Of a stretch of 64,000 bases of DNA, positions 9,570 to 20,170 are shown one piece after another. Where the stretch lies: positions 4,650,001 through 4,714,000 of the forward strand of contig NZ_LR130759.1 in assembly GCF_900292015.1 (NCBI RefSeq), read 5' to 3'. Numbering within the stretch: position 1 is the stretch's first letter; each line of letters begins with the position of its first letter. Source of the DNA: Mycobacterium basiliense (lineage in GTDB: Bacteria > Actinomycetota > Actinomycetes > Mycobacteriales > Mycobacteriaceae). The notes beneath the pieces are model-generated. The model did no database searches and had not been told where the DNA came from. It saw nothing but the letters and a program-made list of their open reading frames with translations. Both the position numbers and the translations under genes were made by a program.

Positions 9570-11258
9570 CTACCTGCCCAGGATCCCGGCCAGTAGCCCG
9601 CGAGCCGACCACGCTTGCGGCGCCTCGGCCGCGGCAGCGAGCATGTCGGCAACGTCGGTGAACTTGTTGCGCGGTCGGCCCTGGCCGCTACCACGGGCAA
9701 TCTCGGCGGCATCGATGGCGCGCCATCCCGCCGAATCGATGGCATGCGGCTGGCGTTCACGCACGAGTTTGGCCAGCGCCCCCGGCTTGGCCAGCGGGTC
9801 AGCCAGCCTGCCGGCATTGAAGTCTGCGACCAGAGCTTGAACCGTCTGAAAAGAGCACGACTTGTTCGTGCCGATAAACCCGGTCGGCCCGCGCTTGATC
9901 CACCCCGCCACGTATGCCCCGGGAATAGGCTGGCCGGCAACAGGGTCGATGACCCGACCCTCGTCATTGGGCACGACCGCCCTCGCCTCGTCAAAGGGGA
10001 GATCTCGAATCAACTTGCCGCGGTAGCCAATTGACGTCAGCACCAGTCCCGCGTCCAGGCGCAAAGTCTCGTCGGTGCCGGTCACCGAAAACTCCACACC
10101 GGTTGCCCGCTGCTGGCCGAGGATACGTTTTGGCGTGAGCTGATACGCCAGCCGGATTCGGGGCCGGGACGGTGTCGTCGAGTCGTCGCCGAGGCCAGCC
10201 AAGATCTCTAGCTTTTGCTTGGCCAGCGAGCCAGAAACGGTCGCCAACTCGCCGAGTACCCGTCGGTGGTCGTCCGCGTCGAGCACGAGGTCAGAGGCAC
10301 CCGCCAGCCCGATCAGTTCGGGCAGGGTGAAGGCGGAGTGGGCTGGCCCGCGGCGGGCAGCGATTACGACCTCGCGGACTCCGCTAGCTCGCAGCGCGTG
10401 CAGCGCGTGGTCGGCAATGTCGGTCCGAGCCAAGTCGCCCGGGGCGGCCGTCAGGAGGCGCGCGACATCCAATGCGACATTGCCGTTGCCGATGATCACG
10501 ACGCGTTCGTGGCCGAGATCAACCGGAAGGTCGGCGAAGTCGGGATGACCATTGATCCATGCGACCATCTGTGTCGCGGTACCGGTGCCCGGCAGACCCA
10601 TTCCCTCGATATTCAGCCTGCGATCATCGGGCGCGCCGACCGCGTACACGACGGCGTGATGGTGGCCAAGCAGGTCGGCGTGGCTCAGCTGCTTGCCAAC
10701 TTCGACGTTAAGGTAAAAGCGGAAGCGGCGATGGCTGGCGACCCGGTCGAACAGCTGGGTGACTCGCTTAGTGTTCTGGTGATCTGGTGCCACCCCGGCG
10801 CGCACCAACCCGTAGGGCGTCGGCAGTTTCTCAAACACGTTGACCTGAACGCCGGGCTGAAGCAGCAGCTCATCGGCGGCGTACATCGCCGCGGGTCCGG
10901 ACCCGACGACGGCCACCGTCAACGGCTGGCGGCGCACATGCACCTGCGCCGCCGGGATCACCGGCGCCAGCTTTGATGTCGGCGGCAGCTTCTCGTCGGC
11001 CGGCCGGTCCGGGTAATGAGACGCGTTAATCTCAACGAACGGCAGTTGCTGGGAGTCGAGTCTGGTATCCGGCAAAATCGCGCCCACCGGGCAGGCGCGC
11101 ACACAGGCGCCGCAGTCCACACAGGCAATCGGATCGATATGGAGCATTTCCGCAGTGGCGAAACCCGGCTCGTCCGGCGTCGGATGGATGCAGTTGACCG
11201 GGCAGGCATAGACGCAAGACGCGTCATTACAGCACGACTGAGTAATAACGTGCGGCAT
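9570..11258 (-). CDS. fprB: NADPH-ferredoxin reductase with fused ferredoxin domain
   Basis: 562 residues. The N-terminal ~70 residues are a two-cluster ferredoxin: C9, C15, C19, C23 and CVDCGACVRACP (C46, C49, C52, C56). Next comes an adrenodoxin-reductase-type flavoprotein with an FAD motif VAVVGSGPAAMYAA near residue 115, PYGLVRAGVAPDHQNTK, and an NADPH motif VVIIGNGNVALDVARLL near 250. The C-terminus has the conserved GYVAGWIKRGPTGFIGTNK. It moves electrons between NADPH and ferredoxins, for example towards P450s. Length and architecture match FprB (Rv0886). The window also carries a P450 at 53 kb, but a functional link is only a guess. Confidence 0.95.
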   Translation of the reverse strand: MPHVITQSCCNDASCVYACPVNCIHPTPDEPGFATAEMLHIDPIACVDCGACVRACPVGAILPDTRLDSQQLPFVEINASHYPDRPADEKLPPTSKLAPVIPAAQVHVRRQPLTVAVVGSGPAAMYAADELLLQPGVQVNVFEKLPTPYGLVRAGVAPDHQNTKRVTQLFDRVASHRRFRFYLNVEVGKQLSHADLLGHHHAVVYAVGAPDDRRLNIEGMGLPGTGTATQMVAWINGHPDFADLPVDLGHERVVIIGNGNVALDVARLLTAAPGDLARTDIADHALHALRASGVREVVIAARRGPAHSAFTLPELIGLAGASDLVLDADDHRRVLGELATVSGSLAKQKLEILAGLGDDSTTPSRPRIRLAYQLTPKRILGQQRATGVEFSVTGTDETLRLDAGLVLTSIGYRGKLIRDLPFDEARAVVPNDEGRVIDPVAGQPIPGAYVAGWIKRGPTGFIGTNKSCSFQTVQALVADFNAGRLADPLAKPGALAKLVRERQPHAIDSAGWRAIDAAEIARGSGQGRPRNKFTDVADMLAAAAEAPQAWSARGLLAGILGR

Positions 11259-11275
11259 ACGAGAACTCGCAGAAG

Positions 11276-12301
11276 CTACGCGGCTGTCGCAGGCGCCAGG
11301 TGCTGGCGCTGCGGCTCGCTACGGTAGCGAGACGGCTTGCCGTCGATCTTGCAGATGCGCCACATAAGGCGGGCCAGTCGACTTTCCATCAACCCGGTGT
11401 CGTTGGCTAGCATTCGGACATCGGCGAACATGTCGCGCAACCACTTTCGCGATTCCGGCGATCGGAAGAACAGTTCCTTTCTGACCTCACGCGGGATGTC
11501 GAACTCCTGCCAAAATGCCTTGGGCGGAATCAATATCGCGTTACACAACATCCGCATGGTGAGCGGGAAGTACAGCGAAACCCAGAACCGCTGCCGTCGC
11601 GTCAAATTCGGCAATCTCTTGCGCAAAAACTCATGAGCAAAAGAGATGTGGCGCGCTTCCTCGGCCACGTGAATGGCCATCACGCGTTCCATAATCGGGT
11701 GTAGCGACTTGCCTTCGCGCAAAACCTGCTTCTGGGTGTGGTCGATGGGTTCTTCGCCGGCGAGCACCCCGATGAAGAACGCCACCGGCAACGGGCCGGC
11801 CACCAGCGGTACCAGCGGGGAAATCCAGCGCAACCGCCGAGGCATCCCCGGAACGTCGGCGCCAACCCGATTCACCATCTCCTGGAACATCATGGTGTGG
11901 TTGCACTCTTCAACCGATTCGTGCAGGCAGTACCGATATTCCGGGGACCCGTTGGGCACCCAGAACGTGTAGTTCATCAGCCCGCGGATCAGGATGGACT
12001 CAAAATGCAGTCCGACCTTGGCGACGTTGGCCTGACGCCACATCCCGATTTTTATCTTGCGTTCATCCGACTGTGCCTGATACCAGGGGTGGCGCCCCAA
12101 CGGGTCGGTGGCCGGGAGGATCCACCGGGGATCGAGGTCGGTGACAGCGAACTCCGGTGACTCCCAATCGATATCGGTGTACGGGTTGAAGTTTCGCCGC
12201 ACTGACCCCTCGGACAGTGTGGCGAGCAGCTCCACATACTCGGCGTCGTCCCGCACCTCCATGTTGCGGCGCCAACGCCTAACCATGCGCGTCCTTGCCA
12301 T
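11276..12301 (-). CDS. AurF-like diiron oxygenase (Rv0885 type)
   Basis: 341 residues from the ATG at 12301, which has GAGGAGGG 5 bases upstream; a start 15 bases further up is possible but less well placed. The sequence is a four-helix ferritin-like protein with candidate iron ligands in LHFESILIRG, HESVEECNHTMMFQE (ExxxH) and HVAEEARHISFAHEF (EExxH). A hydrophobic segment LVPLVAGPLPVAFFIGVLAGEEP lies between them. The family includes the arylamine N-oxygenase AurF; the mycobacterial member's substrate is not known. It follows fprB on the same strand with 17 bp between, so the reductase could feed electrons to it (inference). Confidence 0.85.
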   Translation of the reverse strand: MARTRMVRRWRRNMEVRDDAEYVELLATLSEGSVRRNFNPYTDIDWESPEFAVTDLDPRWILPATDPLGRHPWYQAQSDERKIKIGMWRQANVAKVGLHFESILIRGLMNYTFWVPNGSPEYRYCLHESVEECNHTMMFQEMVNRVGADVPGMPRRLRWISPLVPLVAGPLPVAFFIGVLAGEEPIDHTQKQVLREGKSLHPIMERVMAIHVAEEARHISFAHEFLRKRLPNLTRRQRFWVSLYFPLTMRMLCNAILIPPKAFWQEFDIPREVRKELFFRSPESRKWLRDMFADVRMLANDTGLMESRLARLMWRICKIDGKPSRYRSEPQRQHLAPATAA

Positions 12302-12375
12302 TTCAGCCCTCCTCAATGAGGTTGACGTTCGGACGTGTGATGAACACGGTACCGCTGGTACCGGGAATTATCTAG

Positions 12376-13638
<1,263 letters not shown>

Positions 13639-13759
13639 CGCTGTCGTCATCAGGCGGCAACCGACCAGCGTGTCAGCACCGGTTGCACGGGCCCCTGCAC
13701 TAGAGTGCTGCATGTAACAGGTCCGTTGCTGGGTTGCACCGAACCTGCGAGGAGAAGCC

Positions 13760-14545
13760 ATGCGGGAACTCAAAGTGGTTGGGCTCGACGCCGACGGCAA
13801 ATACATCCTGTGCGAAGGCGCCAACTCATCCGAAAAGTTCAGGCTGCCGGCCGATGACCGACTGCGGGCCGCCTTGAGTGGTGAGGCGCTACCGCCTGAC
13901 CAACCCCATCTCGACATTGAAGTCACCAATATGCTGAGTCCCAAAGAAATTCAGGCACGCATCCGCGCCGGAGCATCTGTGGAACAGGTGGCCGCCGCGT
14001 CGGGGTCGGACATCGCACGCATCCAGCGGTTCGCCCACCCGGTGTTGTTGGAACGATCGCGGGCCGCCGAGCTGGCAACCGCCGCGCATCCAATACTTGC
14101 CGACGGCCCCGCGGTGCTGACGCTCCTGGAAACCGTCACCGCAGCGTTGCTGACGCGCGGCCTCAATCCCGAGCGACTTGGCTGGGACGCCTGGCGTAAC
14201 GAGGACGGGCGCTGGACTGTGCAGCTCTCCTGGAAGGCCGGCCGTTCTGACAACCTGGCCCATTTCCGGTTCGTTCCCGGGGCGCACGGCGGTACGGTCG
14301 CGGCTATCGACCACGGTGCCAGCGAGCTGATCGACCCCGACTTCAAAGCTCCCCTGCGGCCATTGGCTCCGGTCGCACGCCTGGCCTTCGACGAACCTGC
14401 GCCCCCGGCCCCCCCGGCCCCACCTGCACCTCCGGTTCCGCCGGCTCCTCCAGCCGAACCACCTGCCAGCAGCCGGCGCGGCAAGCCGCCCATCCCAGCG
14501 TGGGAGGACGTGCTCCTCGGGGTGCGCTCAGGCGGGCAACGCTAG
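13760..14545 (+). CDS. sepH: SepH, FtsZ-associated cell division protein
   Basis: 261 residues with AGGAGA before ATG. The N-terminal DUF3071 region (MRELKVVGLDADGKYILCE ... KFRLPADDRLRAAL) is followed by a helix-turn-helix-like stretch (SPKEIQARIRAGASVEQVAAASG, about residues 58-80). A second conserved block (RLGWDAWRNEDGRWTVQLSWKAGRSDNLAHF) and a Pro/Ala-rich tail come next. The tail carries AP repeats and ends in a basic segment. SepH in Streptomyces and mycobacteria promotes FtsZ assembly. Rv0883c is 253 residues; the small excess is in the proline tract. It runs convergent with the DUF2537 gene with a 4-bp overlap. Confidence 0.9.
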   Translation: MRELKVVGLDADGKYILCEGANSSEKFRLPADDRLRAALSGEALPPDQPHLDIEVTNMLSPKEIQARIRAGASVEQVAAASGSDIARIQRFAHPVLLERSRAAELATAAHPILADGPAVLTLLETVTAALLTRGLNPERLGWDAWRNEDGRWTVQLSWKAGRSDNLAHFRFVPGAHGGTVAAIDHGASELIDPDFKAPLRPLAPVARLAFDEPAPPAPPAPPAPPVPPAPPAEPPASSRRGKPPIPAWEDVLLGVRSGGQR

Positions 14546-14829
14546 CCGCCTCCCAATGCGCTTAGCGCTAGCAGCATCGTCCACGCCGTCGCCACGCCCA
14601 CGCCCACACCCAGAACAAACCAGCGCAGCACCAGCGTGCGCCGCCAGCCCCACAGGGTAGGCGCAAGCCCACCGACCGCCGCCACATTCAGACCCAGCGC
14701 CAACAGCGGATGCACCCGGATCAACCCGAGGCTAAGCACCACAATCGCGGTTCCGGTAACCGCGGCCACAAAACCAGCCACCGCCAAACCCGTTGCCCAG
14801 GGCACAGATTGGTTGTGCTCGTCGCTCAC
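14542..14829 (-). CDS. small membrane protein, DUF2537 (Rv0882 type)
   Basis: 95 residues with four hydrophobic segments (GLAVAGFVAAVTGTAIVVLSL, LLALGLNVAAVGGLA, then LVLRWFVLGVGVGVATAWTMLLALSAL). It overlaps the end of the rRNA methyltransferase gene upstream by 4 bp (ATGA), so it is probably translated with it. Function unknown; length and place match Rv0882. Confidence 0.85.
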   Translation of the reverse strand: MSDEHNQSVPWATGLAVAGFVAAVTGTAIVVLSLGLIRVHPLLALGLNVAAVGGLAPTLWGWRRTLVLRWFVLGVGVGVATAWTMLLALSALGGG

Positions 14830-15665
14830 GGACCGAGCCTAGCCCGCTCGTAGAAGGCCAACGCGGCCGCCGTGGCGACGTTGAGTGAGTCGGTGCCCCG
14901 CGACATAGGGATCCGTACCCGCCCATCACTGATCCGCAGAGCGGCCGCCGTCAGGCCCGGACCCTCGGCACCGACCAACAATGCGATCGGTTGGTCGCGT
15001 ACCACGTCCATCGCCTCGGGCAGCGTCAGCGCATCCCCGTGCGGAGTCATCGCCAACAGCCGAAATCCGCATTCTTTCAGCAATCCAAGATCTGCGGGCC
15101 AGTTGGCCGCTCGCGCGTACGGCACCAACAGCGCATGCCCCATAGAGACGCGGACGGCACGACGATACAGCGGGTCGGCACAACCGCTGCCGAACACCAC
15201 CGCGTCCACCCCCAATCCCGCCGCGTTGCGAAAGATCGACCCCAGGTTCTCATGGTCATTGACGCCTTCAAGCACGGCGATACAACGAGCACCGATCACG
15301 ACCTCGGCAACGCTGGGTTCGGCCACCCGACTCGCGGCGGCCAAAACCCCACGATTCAGGTGAAAACCGACCGCCTTGGCCATGACATCTGCGGAGGCTC
15401 GATAGTAGGGTGCCCCACAACCGGCCAAGTCTTCTTTGAGTTCGGCCAGCCTGCGGTCGGTGCCGAGCAATGCGCGCGGGGTGAACCGCGACACCAACAT
15501 GCGCTGCACGACCAGCACACCTTCGGCGATCACCAGTCCTTTGCCGGACGGCAGATCGGGCCGGCGGTCGACGCTGTTCAGGTCGCGGAAATCATCAAGA
15601 CGTGGGTCGTCGGGATCGGTGACGTCCTGAACATCGACGTCTGGAACGAAGCCGTGTGCGCTCAC
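14826..15665 (-). CDS. TrmH/SpoU family RNA 2'-O-methyltransferase (Rv0881 type)
   Basis: 279 residues from the GTG at 15665, which overlaps the stop of the MarR gene by 4 bp (GTGA). A longer open frame upstream lies inside MarR and is not used. The N-terminal RNA-binding part ([14 protein letters not shown]) precedes the SPOUT domain with its three motifs: [45 protein letters not shown], and [24 protein letters not shown]. The family methylates the 2'-OH of tRNA or rRNA with S-adenosylmethionine. The exact target is not readable from sequence. Confidence 0.92.
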   Translation of the reverse strand: MSAHGFVPDVDVQDVTDPDDPRLDDFRDLNSVDRRPDLPSGKGLVIAEGVLVVQRMLVSRFTPRALLGTDRRLAELKEDLAGCGAPYYRASADVMAKAVGFHLNRGVLAAASRVAEPSVAEVVIGARCIAVLEGVNDHENLGSIFRNAAGLGVDAVVFGSGCADPLYRRAVRVSMGHALLVPYARAANWPADLGLLKECGFRLLAMTPHGDALTLPEAMDVVRDQPIALLVGAEGPGLTAAALRISDGRVRIPMSRGTDSLNVATAAALAFYERARLGP

Positions 15666-16093
15666 GGGCTTTCGTCGACGAGGGCCAACATTAGGTCGGC
15701 GGCGGTGCGCAGGGTTTCGCGCTTGCCAATGTCCAACGTCGCCAGCCGCTCGGCCAGCCATTCCTGGCGTGCCCGCCGGGCCGCCTTAACCAGTTCCGCG
15801 CCGGATCCAGACACCGAAACGACCACCTGCCTTCCGTCGACAGGGTGCGGGGTGCGGTCCACCAGACCCATGTCAGCCAACGAAGCGATCACCCTGGTCA
15901 TTGAGGGCGGACGGACCCGCTCGCGGATCGCCAATGCACCCGGTGTCATCGCACCCTCGTTGGCCAGGGTCGTCAGCGCCGAAAGCTGCGACAACGACAC
16001 CGGTGATGACGGATTCCGAAAGCGAAGCTGGCGGGCCAGCCGCATGACTGCCAACGACAGGTCACTAGCCAGCTGCGCATCGCTGTCAGGCAC
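15662..16093 (-). CDS. MarR family transcriptional regulator (Rv0880 type)
   Basis: 143 residues. The winged-helix core reads [69 protein letters not shown], with the recognition helix around [12 protein letters not shown] and the wing at DGRQVVVSV. MarR dimers usually sit in their own promoters and respond to phenolic ligands or oxidants. It starts a MarR, SpoU, DUF2537 operon with 4-bp overlaps and is divergent from the DUF2530 gene, 131 bp away. I saw no obvious palindrome there. Confidence 0.92.
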   Translation of the reverse strand: MPDSDAQLASDLSLAVMRLARQLRFRNPSSPVSLSQLSALTTLANEGAMTPGALAIRERVRPPSMTRVIASLADMGLVDRTPHPVDGRQVVVSVSGSGAELVKAARRARQEWLAERLATLDIGKRETLRTAADLMLALVDESP

Positions 16094-16224
16094 AGCGCGA
16101 GGTTACAACGGAACCCCAAGGCTCGCGATCAGAACGACGGCAAACGGGGTACCGGATTGCCCGCCTCCTCCTCACGCCGCCGCGCGGCCTGCATCGTCAC
16201 CGAGCTGGGCTATGTTGAAACGCG

Positions 16225-16500
16225 ATGAGTCACGAACCAGGCCGAAGCCCCGAGCCGCCGCCCCTACCGGCGGCATTCCTCGAGGTATGGCCAATCATCC
16301 TAGTCGGTGCGCTCGCCTGGGTGGCCGCCGCGACAGCAGCGTTTTTGGTACCCAGCCTTGAATCGTGGCGACCGGTGACAGTGGCCGGGTTAGGCGTGGG
16401 ATTGCTGGGTACGGGCCTCTTCGTCTGGCAACTTGCCGCGGCCCGCCGTGGCGCACGCGGAGCTCAGGCGGGACTTGAGACCCACCTCGGACAGAAATAG
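16225..16500 (+). CDS. small membrane protein, DUF2530 (Rv0879c type)
   Basis: 91 residues. Two membrane segments (WPIILVGALAWVAAATAAFLV and PVTVAGLGVGLLGTGLFVWQLAA) are followed by a basic tail RRGARGAQAGLE. Function unknown. Length and position match Rv0879c. In M. tuberculosis the neighbour here is PPE13; that gene is absent and an SRPBCC gene follows instead. Confidence 0.85.
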   Translation: MSHEPGRSPEPPPLPAAFLEVWPIILVGALAWVAAATAAFLVPSLESWRPVTVAGLGVGLLGTGLFVWQLAAARRGARGAQAGLETHLGQK

Positions 16501-16521
16501 ATCCGCAAACCAGGAGGACGG

Positions 16522-16977
16522 ATGGCAACTCCACTTTTGCAGGTACAAGTCGATATCGACGCGCCGCCGGCGAAGGTCTGGGCGCTGATCTCTGATTTCC
16601 GACGAATGCCGGATTGGAGCCCGCAGTGCCGCTGGATGCGACAATTCGGCCCCCTGCGCCAGGGCACCCGCACGCTCAATTTCAACCGCCGTAACCGCCT
16701 GTTCTGGCCGACAACCTGCACGGTTGTCGAGGTCATCCCGGAGAAGAAGCTGGCTTTCCGGGTAAACACCAATCGCAGCATTTGGAGCTATGAGCTGGAG
16801 CCGAACGGCACCGGTACCCGGGTGATCGAAAGCCGCCACGCCGAAAACGGTGTCAGCGCATTCTCAAGCATGTCGGTGAACGCGTTCTTCGGCGGAAACG
16901 CAAACTTCGAACGCGAATTAGTCGACGGCATGAACGCCTCGTTGGCGAAAATCAAGGCTGCCGCCGAGCAAGGCTAG
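16522..16977 (+). CDS. SRPBCC (START/Bet v1-like) ligand-binding protein
   Basis: 151 residues with AGGAGG before ATG. It has the SRPBCC outline: VQVDIDAPPAKVWALISDFRRMPDWSPQC at the N-terminus, a central sheet with a TCTVVEVIPEKKLAFRVNTN strand, ELEPNGTGTRVIESR, and a long C-terminal helix (FERELVDGMNASLAKIKAAAEQ). Such proteins form a hydrophobic cavity for lipids or polyketides. It follows DUF2530 by 21 bp on the same strand and ends in a 4-bp tail-to-tail overlap with the DUF3027 gene. It is only distantly like the three SRPBCC genes near 42 kb. Confidence 0.88.
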   Translation: MATPLLQVQVDIDAPPAKVWALISDFRRMPDWSPQCRWMRQFGPLRQGTRTLNFNRRNRLFWPTTCTVVEVIPEKKLAFRVNTNRSIWSYELEPNGTGTRVIESRHAENGVSAFSSMSVNAFFGGNANFERELVDGMNASLAKIKAAAEQG

Positions 16978-17768
16978 TCGGCCGGTTCTGCTGGCCGCTC
17001 CACGATGTCGAGCACCGCGTCGTCGTATGGCTCGTACATCGGTGAGCCACCCCCTGTCGGAGCCGGAGTGTCGGAGTGAGCACCACAACCGTATTGCTTG
17101 TCAACGACCTGGCCATCGGCAGATAGTTCGTTGCCACATACCCCAAACATCGCACCCAGCGATCCGGCGAGAGGCAGGAAAAAACCGCAATCGCGACACA
17201 CTCGCTTGGTCGACCGTGCCATCGGCGAGTCGGGGCCGTGCTCGCCGTTGCGCCAGCGTTCCGCCGCCTCGGCACGGCCCAGCGCGCTCATCACCCAACG
17301 CCGGCCGAGCCCGATCTCCGCGGCGATCTCATCAATCTGCGCATCGCCGCTGGCCCTATAGCCAGGCACCAGCCGCGGATCATCCTTGGCTGGCGCCAGC
17401 AGGTCTCCCGGGCCCAAATCCCCCGGTCGCACCCGCTGCTCCCACGGCACCCACGCCGGCGCCAGCAAGGCGGTCGGCCCCGGAACCAGCACCACCTCGC
17501 TTATGGTGGCGTGGTCGGCGCCGCCATGGGTAGCGACCACAACGGCCCACTGCCATCCCTGGTAACCAGGCAAATGCGACAGGAATCGGTGAGTGGCGGT
17601 GTTGGGATCGTCGTAGCTGACACCCAGATAGTCGCCGACCGCGTCGGCGCCGCTGAACTCCTCGACCGCCGTCCTGGCCTGGTCGGCCGCCCCCGTCAGT
17701 ATCGACGCCAAGTCTGCAGGCCACTCGGTCATCGTCGCCACAGCGGATTCCTCGAAAGGTCCGGTCAC
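16974..17768 (-). CDS. DUF3027 family protein (Rv0877 type)
   Basis: 264 residues from the GTG at 17768, which has GAGGAAAG 4 bases upstream; a longer frame upstream has no homology. It has an acidic, Trp-rich first half (GYQGWQWAVVVATHGGADHATISEVVLVPG, APAWVPWEQRVRPGDLGPGDLL) and a helical middle. Near residue 200 is a four-cysteine zinc-ribbon-like segment (CRDCGFF ... CGNELSADG ... YGCGAHSD). Function unknown; conserved across actinobacteria next to cspB/MFS genes. It is divergent from the MFS gene. Confidence 0.88.
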   Translation of the reverse strand: MTGPFEESAVATMTEWPADLASILTGAADQARTAVEEFSGADAVGDYLGVSYDDPNTATHRFLSHLPGYQGWQWAVVVATHGGADHATISEVVLVPGPTALLAPAWVPWEQRVRPGDLGPGDLLAPAKDDPRLVPGYRASGDAQIDEIAAEIGLGRRWVMSALGRAEAAERWRNGEHGPDSPMARSTKRVCRDCGFFLPLAGSLGAMFGVCGNELSADGQVVDKQYGCGAHSDTPAPTGGGSPMYEPYDDAVLDIVERPAEPAD

Positions 17769-17872
17769 TCTCTTTCCTCTCTGCAATGCATCTCCATACT
17801 GCCGGAAGACACGGGCAACCAGCCACACCCGGTTGCCTACGCGGAAAGCCGGGATAGGACAGAATTGATTTC

Positions 17873-19567
17873 GTGTCTGGACGGCGGCGTGACAACCCGG
17901 GCCGTGTGGCCCCATCCCCGGGCCGCCCGATCCGAAACGGATCGAGCAATCAGCACCCGGGCATGGCGAACTACCCGGCCGACGACGTTGACTCGCGTCG
18001 TCCGCGTCGTCCACGCCGCCCGCCGCCCATGCCGAGCGCAAACCGCTATCTCCCGCCGCTGGACCGGGAGCCAGCGCCCCAACACGACAGTGATCCAACG
18101 CCACCGCGCGGTTTCATCAGCGGCGAACGGATCACGGTTACCCGTGCCGCTGCGATGCGCAGCCGTGAAATGGGTTCCCGGATGTATTGGATGGTCCAGC
18201 GCGCGGCCACCGCCGATGGCGCCGACAAGTCCGGCCTTACCGCACTGACCTGGCCGGTGATGGCCAATTTTGCGGTGGACTCCGCCATGGCTGTCGCCCT
18301 GGCCAATACCTTGTTCTTCGCCGCCGCCAGCGGTGAGAGCAAATCCAAAGTGGCTCTCTACCTGCTGATCACCATCGCCCCGTTCGCCGTGATCGCACCG
18401 CTGATTGGTCCCGCCCTGGACAGACTGCAGCACGGCCGACGCGTCGCGCTGGCCTTGTCATTCGGGCTTCGAACCGCGTTGGCGCTGGTCTTGATCATGA
18501 ATTACGACGGCGTCGCCGGCAGCTTCCCATCATGGGTGCTGTATCCCTGCGCGCTGGCAATGATGGTGTTCTCCAAGTCGTTCAGCGTGCTACGCAGCGC
18601 CATGACACCAAGAGTGATGCCGCCGACCATCGATCTGGTCAGGGTCAACTCCCGGTTGACGGTATTCGGTCTACTCGGCGGCACGATGGCCGGTGGCGCC
18701 GTCGCCGCTGGCGTCGAGTTCGCCTGCACCCATCTATTCGAGCTGCCCGGCGCGTTGTTCGTCGTTGTCGCAATCACCGTTGCCGGTGCCTTGTTATCGA
18801 TGCGAATTCCGCGCTGGGTCGAGGTCACCACCGGCGAGGTCCCAGCCACGTTGAGCTATCACCGCGATAGCGGCAGGTTGCGGCGAAGCTGGCCAGAAGA
18901 AGTCAAGAACCTCGGCGGCACACTCCGGCAACCGCTGGGCCGCAACATCATTACCTCGTTGTGGGGCAACTGCACGATCAAGGTGATGGTGGGCTTCCTA
19001 TTCTTGTATCCAGCGTTTGTCGCCAAGGCCCACGATGCCGACGGGTGGGTTCAGTTGGCCATGCTGGGCGTGATTGGCGCGGCGGCCGCCATCGGCAATT
19101 TCGCCGGCAACTTCACCAGTGCGCGCCTTCAACTCGGCAGACCCGCGGTGGTGGTGGTGCGCTGCACCGTGGTGGTGACTGCGGTTGCACTTGCCGCCGC
19201 GGTGGCCGGCAACCTGATGGTGGCTGCCATCGCTACCCTGATGACCTCGGGTTCCAGCGCGATCGCCAAAGCCTCCCTGGACGCTTCGTTGCAACACGAT
19301 TTGCCCGAGGAATCTCGGGCGTCCGGGTTCGGCCGCTCGGAGTCGACCCTGCAGCTCGCCTGGGTCTTGGGCGGCGCGGTTGGCGTGTTGATCTACACGG
19401 AATTGTGGGTCGGCTTCACCGCCGTAAGCGCCCTGCTGATCCTCGGTCTGGCACAAACGATCGTCAGCTTCCGGGGCGACTCGTTGATCCCCGGCCTGGG
19501 CGGTAACCGACCGGTCATGGTGGAGCAAGAGAGCACCCGCCGTGGCGCGGTGGTGATGCCGCGGTGA
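17873..19567 (+). CDS. MFS-type membrane transporter (Rv0876c type)
   Basis: 564 residues, GTG start. An ~85-residue Pro/Arg-rich cytoplasmic N-terminus (RRPRRPRRPPPMPSAN) precedes about 11-12 membrane helices, for example MANFAVDSAMAVALANTLFFAAA and VALYLLITIAPFAVIAPLIGPALDRLQHGRRVALALSFGLRTALAL. A conserved signature PLIGPALDRLQHGRR resembles the MFS loop 2-3 motif. Substrate unknown. The next gene overlaps by 4 bp (GTGA), so the pair is cotranslated. Rv0876c is 548 residues, similar apart from the tail. Confidence 0.9.
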   Translation: MSGRRRDNPGRVAPSPGRPIRNGSSNQHPGMANYPADDVDSRRPRRPRRPPPMPSANRYLPPLDREPAPQHDSDPTPPRGFISGERITVTRAAAMRSREMGSRMYWMVQRAATADGADKSGLTALTWPVMANFAVDSAMAVALANTLFFAAASGESKSKVALYLLITIAPFAVIAPLIGPALDRLQHGRRVALALSFGLRTALALVLIMNYDGVAGSFPSWVLYPCALAMMVFSKSFSVLRSAMTPRVMPPTIDLVRVNSRLTVFGLLGGTMAGGAVAAGVEFACTHLFELPGALFVVVAITVAGALLSMRIPRWVEVTTGEVPATLSYHRDSGRLRRSWPEEVKNLGGTLRQPLGRNIITSLWGNCTIKVMVGFLFLYPAFVAKAHDADGWVQLAMLGVIGAAAAIGNFAGNFTSARLQLGRPAVVVVRCTVVVTAVALAAAVAGNLMVAAIATLMTSGSSAIAKASLDASLQHDLPEESRASGFGRSESTLQLAWVLGGAVGVLIYTELWVGFTAVSALLILGLAQTIVSFRGDSLIPGLGGNRPVMVEQESTRRGAVVMPR

Positions 19568-20052
19568 GACGCTGGGTGACCGTGCTCATCACGGTCGCGG
19601 TGTTATTGCTGGCCGCCGGGGCAGGTTTCGGCGCATGGCTGCTGGTGCGCGGCTCCGCTCCGCTGCGGCCGGAGATCAGTGCGTATTCACACGGGCACCT
19701 GACCCGCGTCGGTCCCTACATGTATTGCAGTGCACTGCGGCTCGACGATTGTCAAACACCGCAGACACAGGGCGAATTGCCGGTGAGCGAACGCTTTCCG
19801 GTGCAGCTATCGGTACCCCAAGCCATTTCCCGCGCACCGTGGCGGCTGCTGCAGGTGTATGAGGATCCCGCCGATACCACCGCTACCATCTTCCGGCCGG
19901 ACGGCAGGTTGGCAGTCACGATCCCCACGGTCGACCCACAACGTGGCCGGTTGACCGGGATCGTCGTGCAGTTGTTAACGCTGGTGATCGACCCCTCCGG
20001 TGAGCTACAGGAGGCACCTCACGCGGAATGGTCGGTCCGCCTTATCTTCTAG
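19564..20052 (+). CDS. membrane-anchored DUF2771 protein (Rv0875c type)
   Basis: 162 residues. A single N-terminal hydrophobic segment (VLITVAVLLLAAGAGFGAWLLV), probably an uncleaved anchor or signal, is followed by an extracytoplasmic domain with two cysteines (YMYCSALRLDDCQT), PVQLSVPQAISRAPWRLLQVYEDP and a C-terminal WSVRLIF. Function unknown. The 4-bp overlap with the transporter suggests the two act together at the membrane. Confidence 0.88.
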   Translation: MRRWVTVLITVAVLLLAAGAGFGAWLLVRGSAPLRPEISAYSHGHLTRVGPYMYCSALRLDDCQTPQTQGELPVSERFPVQLSVPQAISRAPWRLLQVYEDPADTTATIFRPDGRLAVTIPTVDPQRGRLTGIVVQLLTLVIDPSGELQEAPHAEWSVRLIF

Positions 20053-20170
20053 CTTCTAGCCACGCCGCCGGGTGGCCCCAGCCATGGAGCTATGCACCGA
20101 CATCGGCCGGTTTCTCCCAACAGGTCGACGTTGGGCCAGATGTGTCGGTACCGGCAGGCACCGTGTCGGC

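Noticed and set aside
8201..9994. 597-residue minus-strand frame
   Set aside because: Its first part is an out-of-frame reading of fprB and the rest crosses the glyoxalase-like gene on the opposite strand; no homology.
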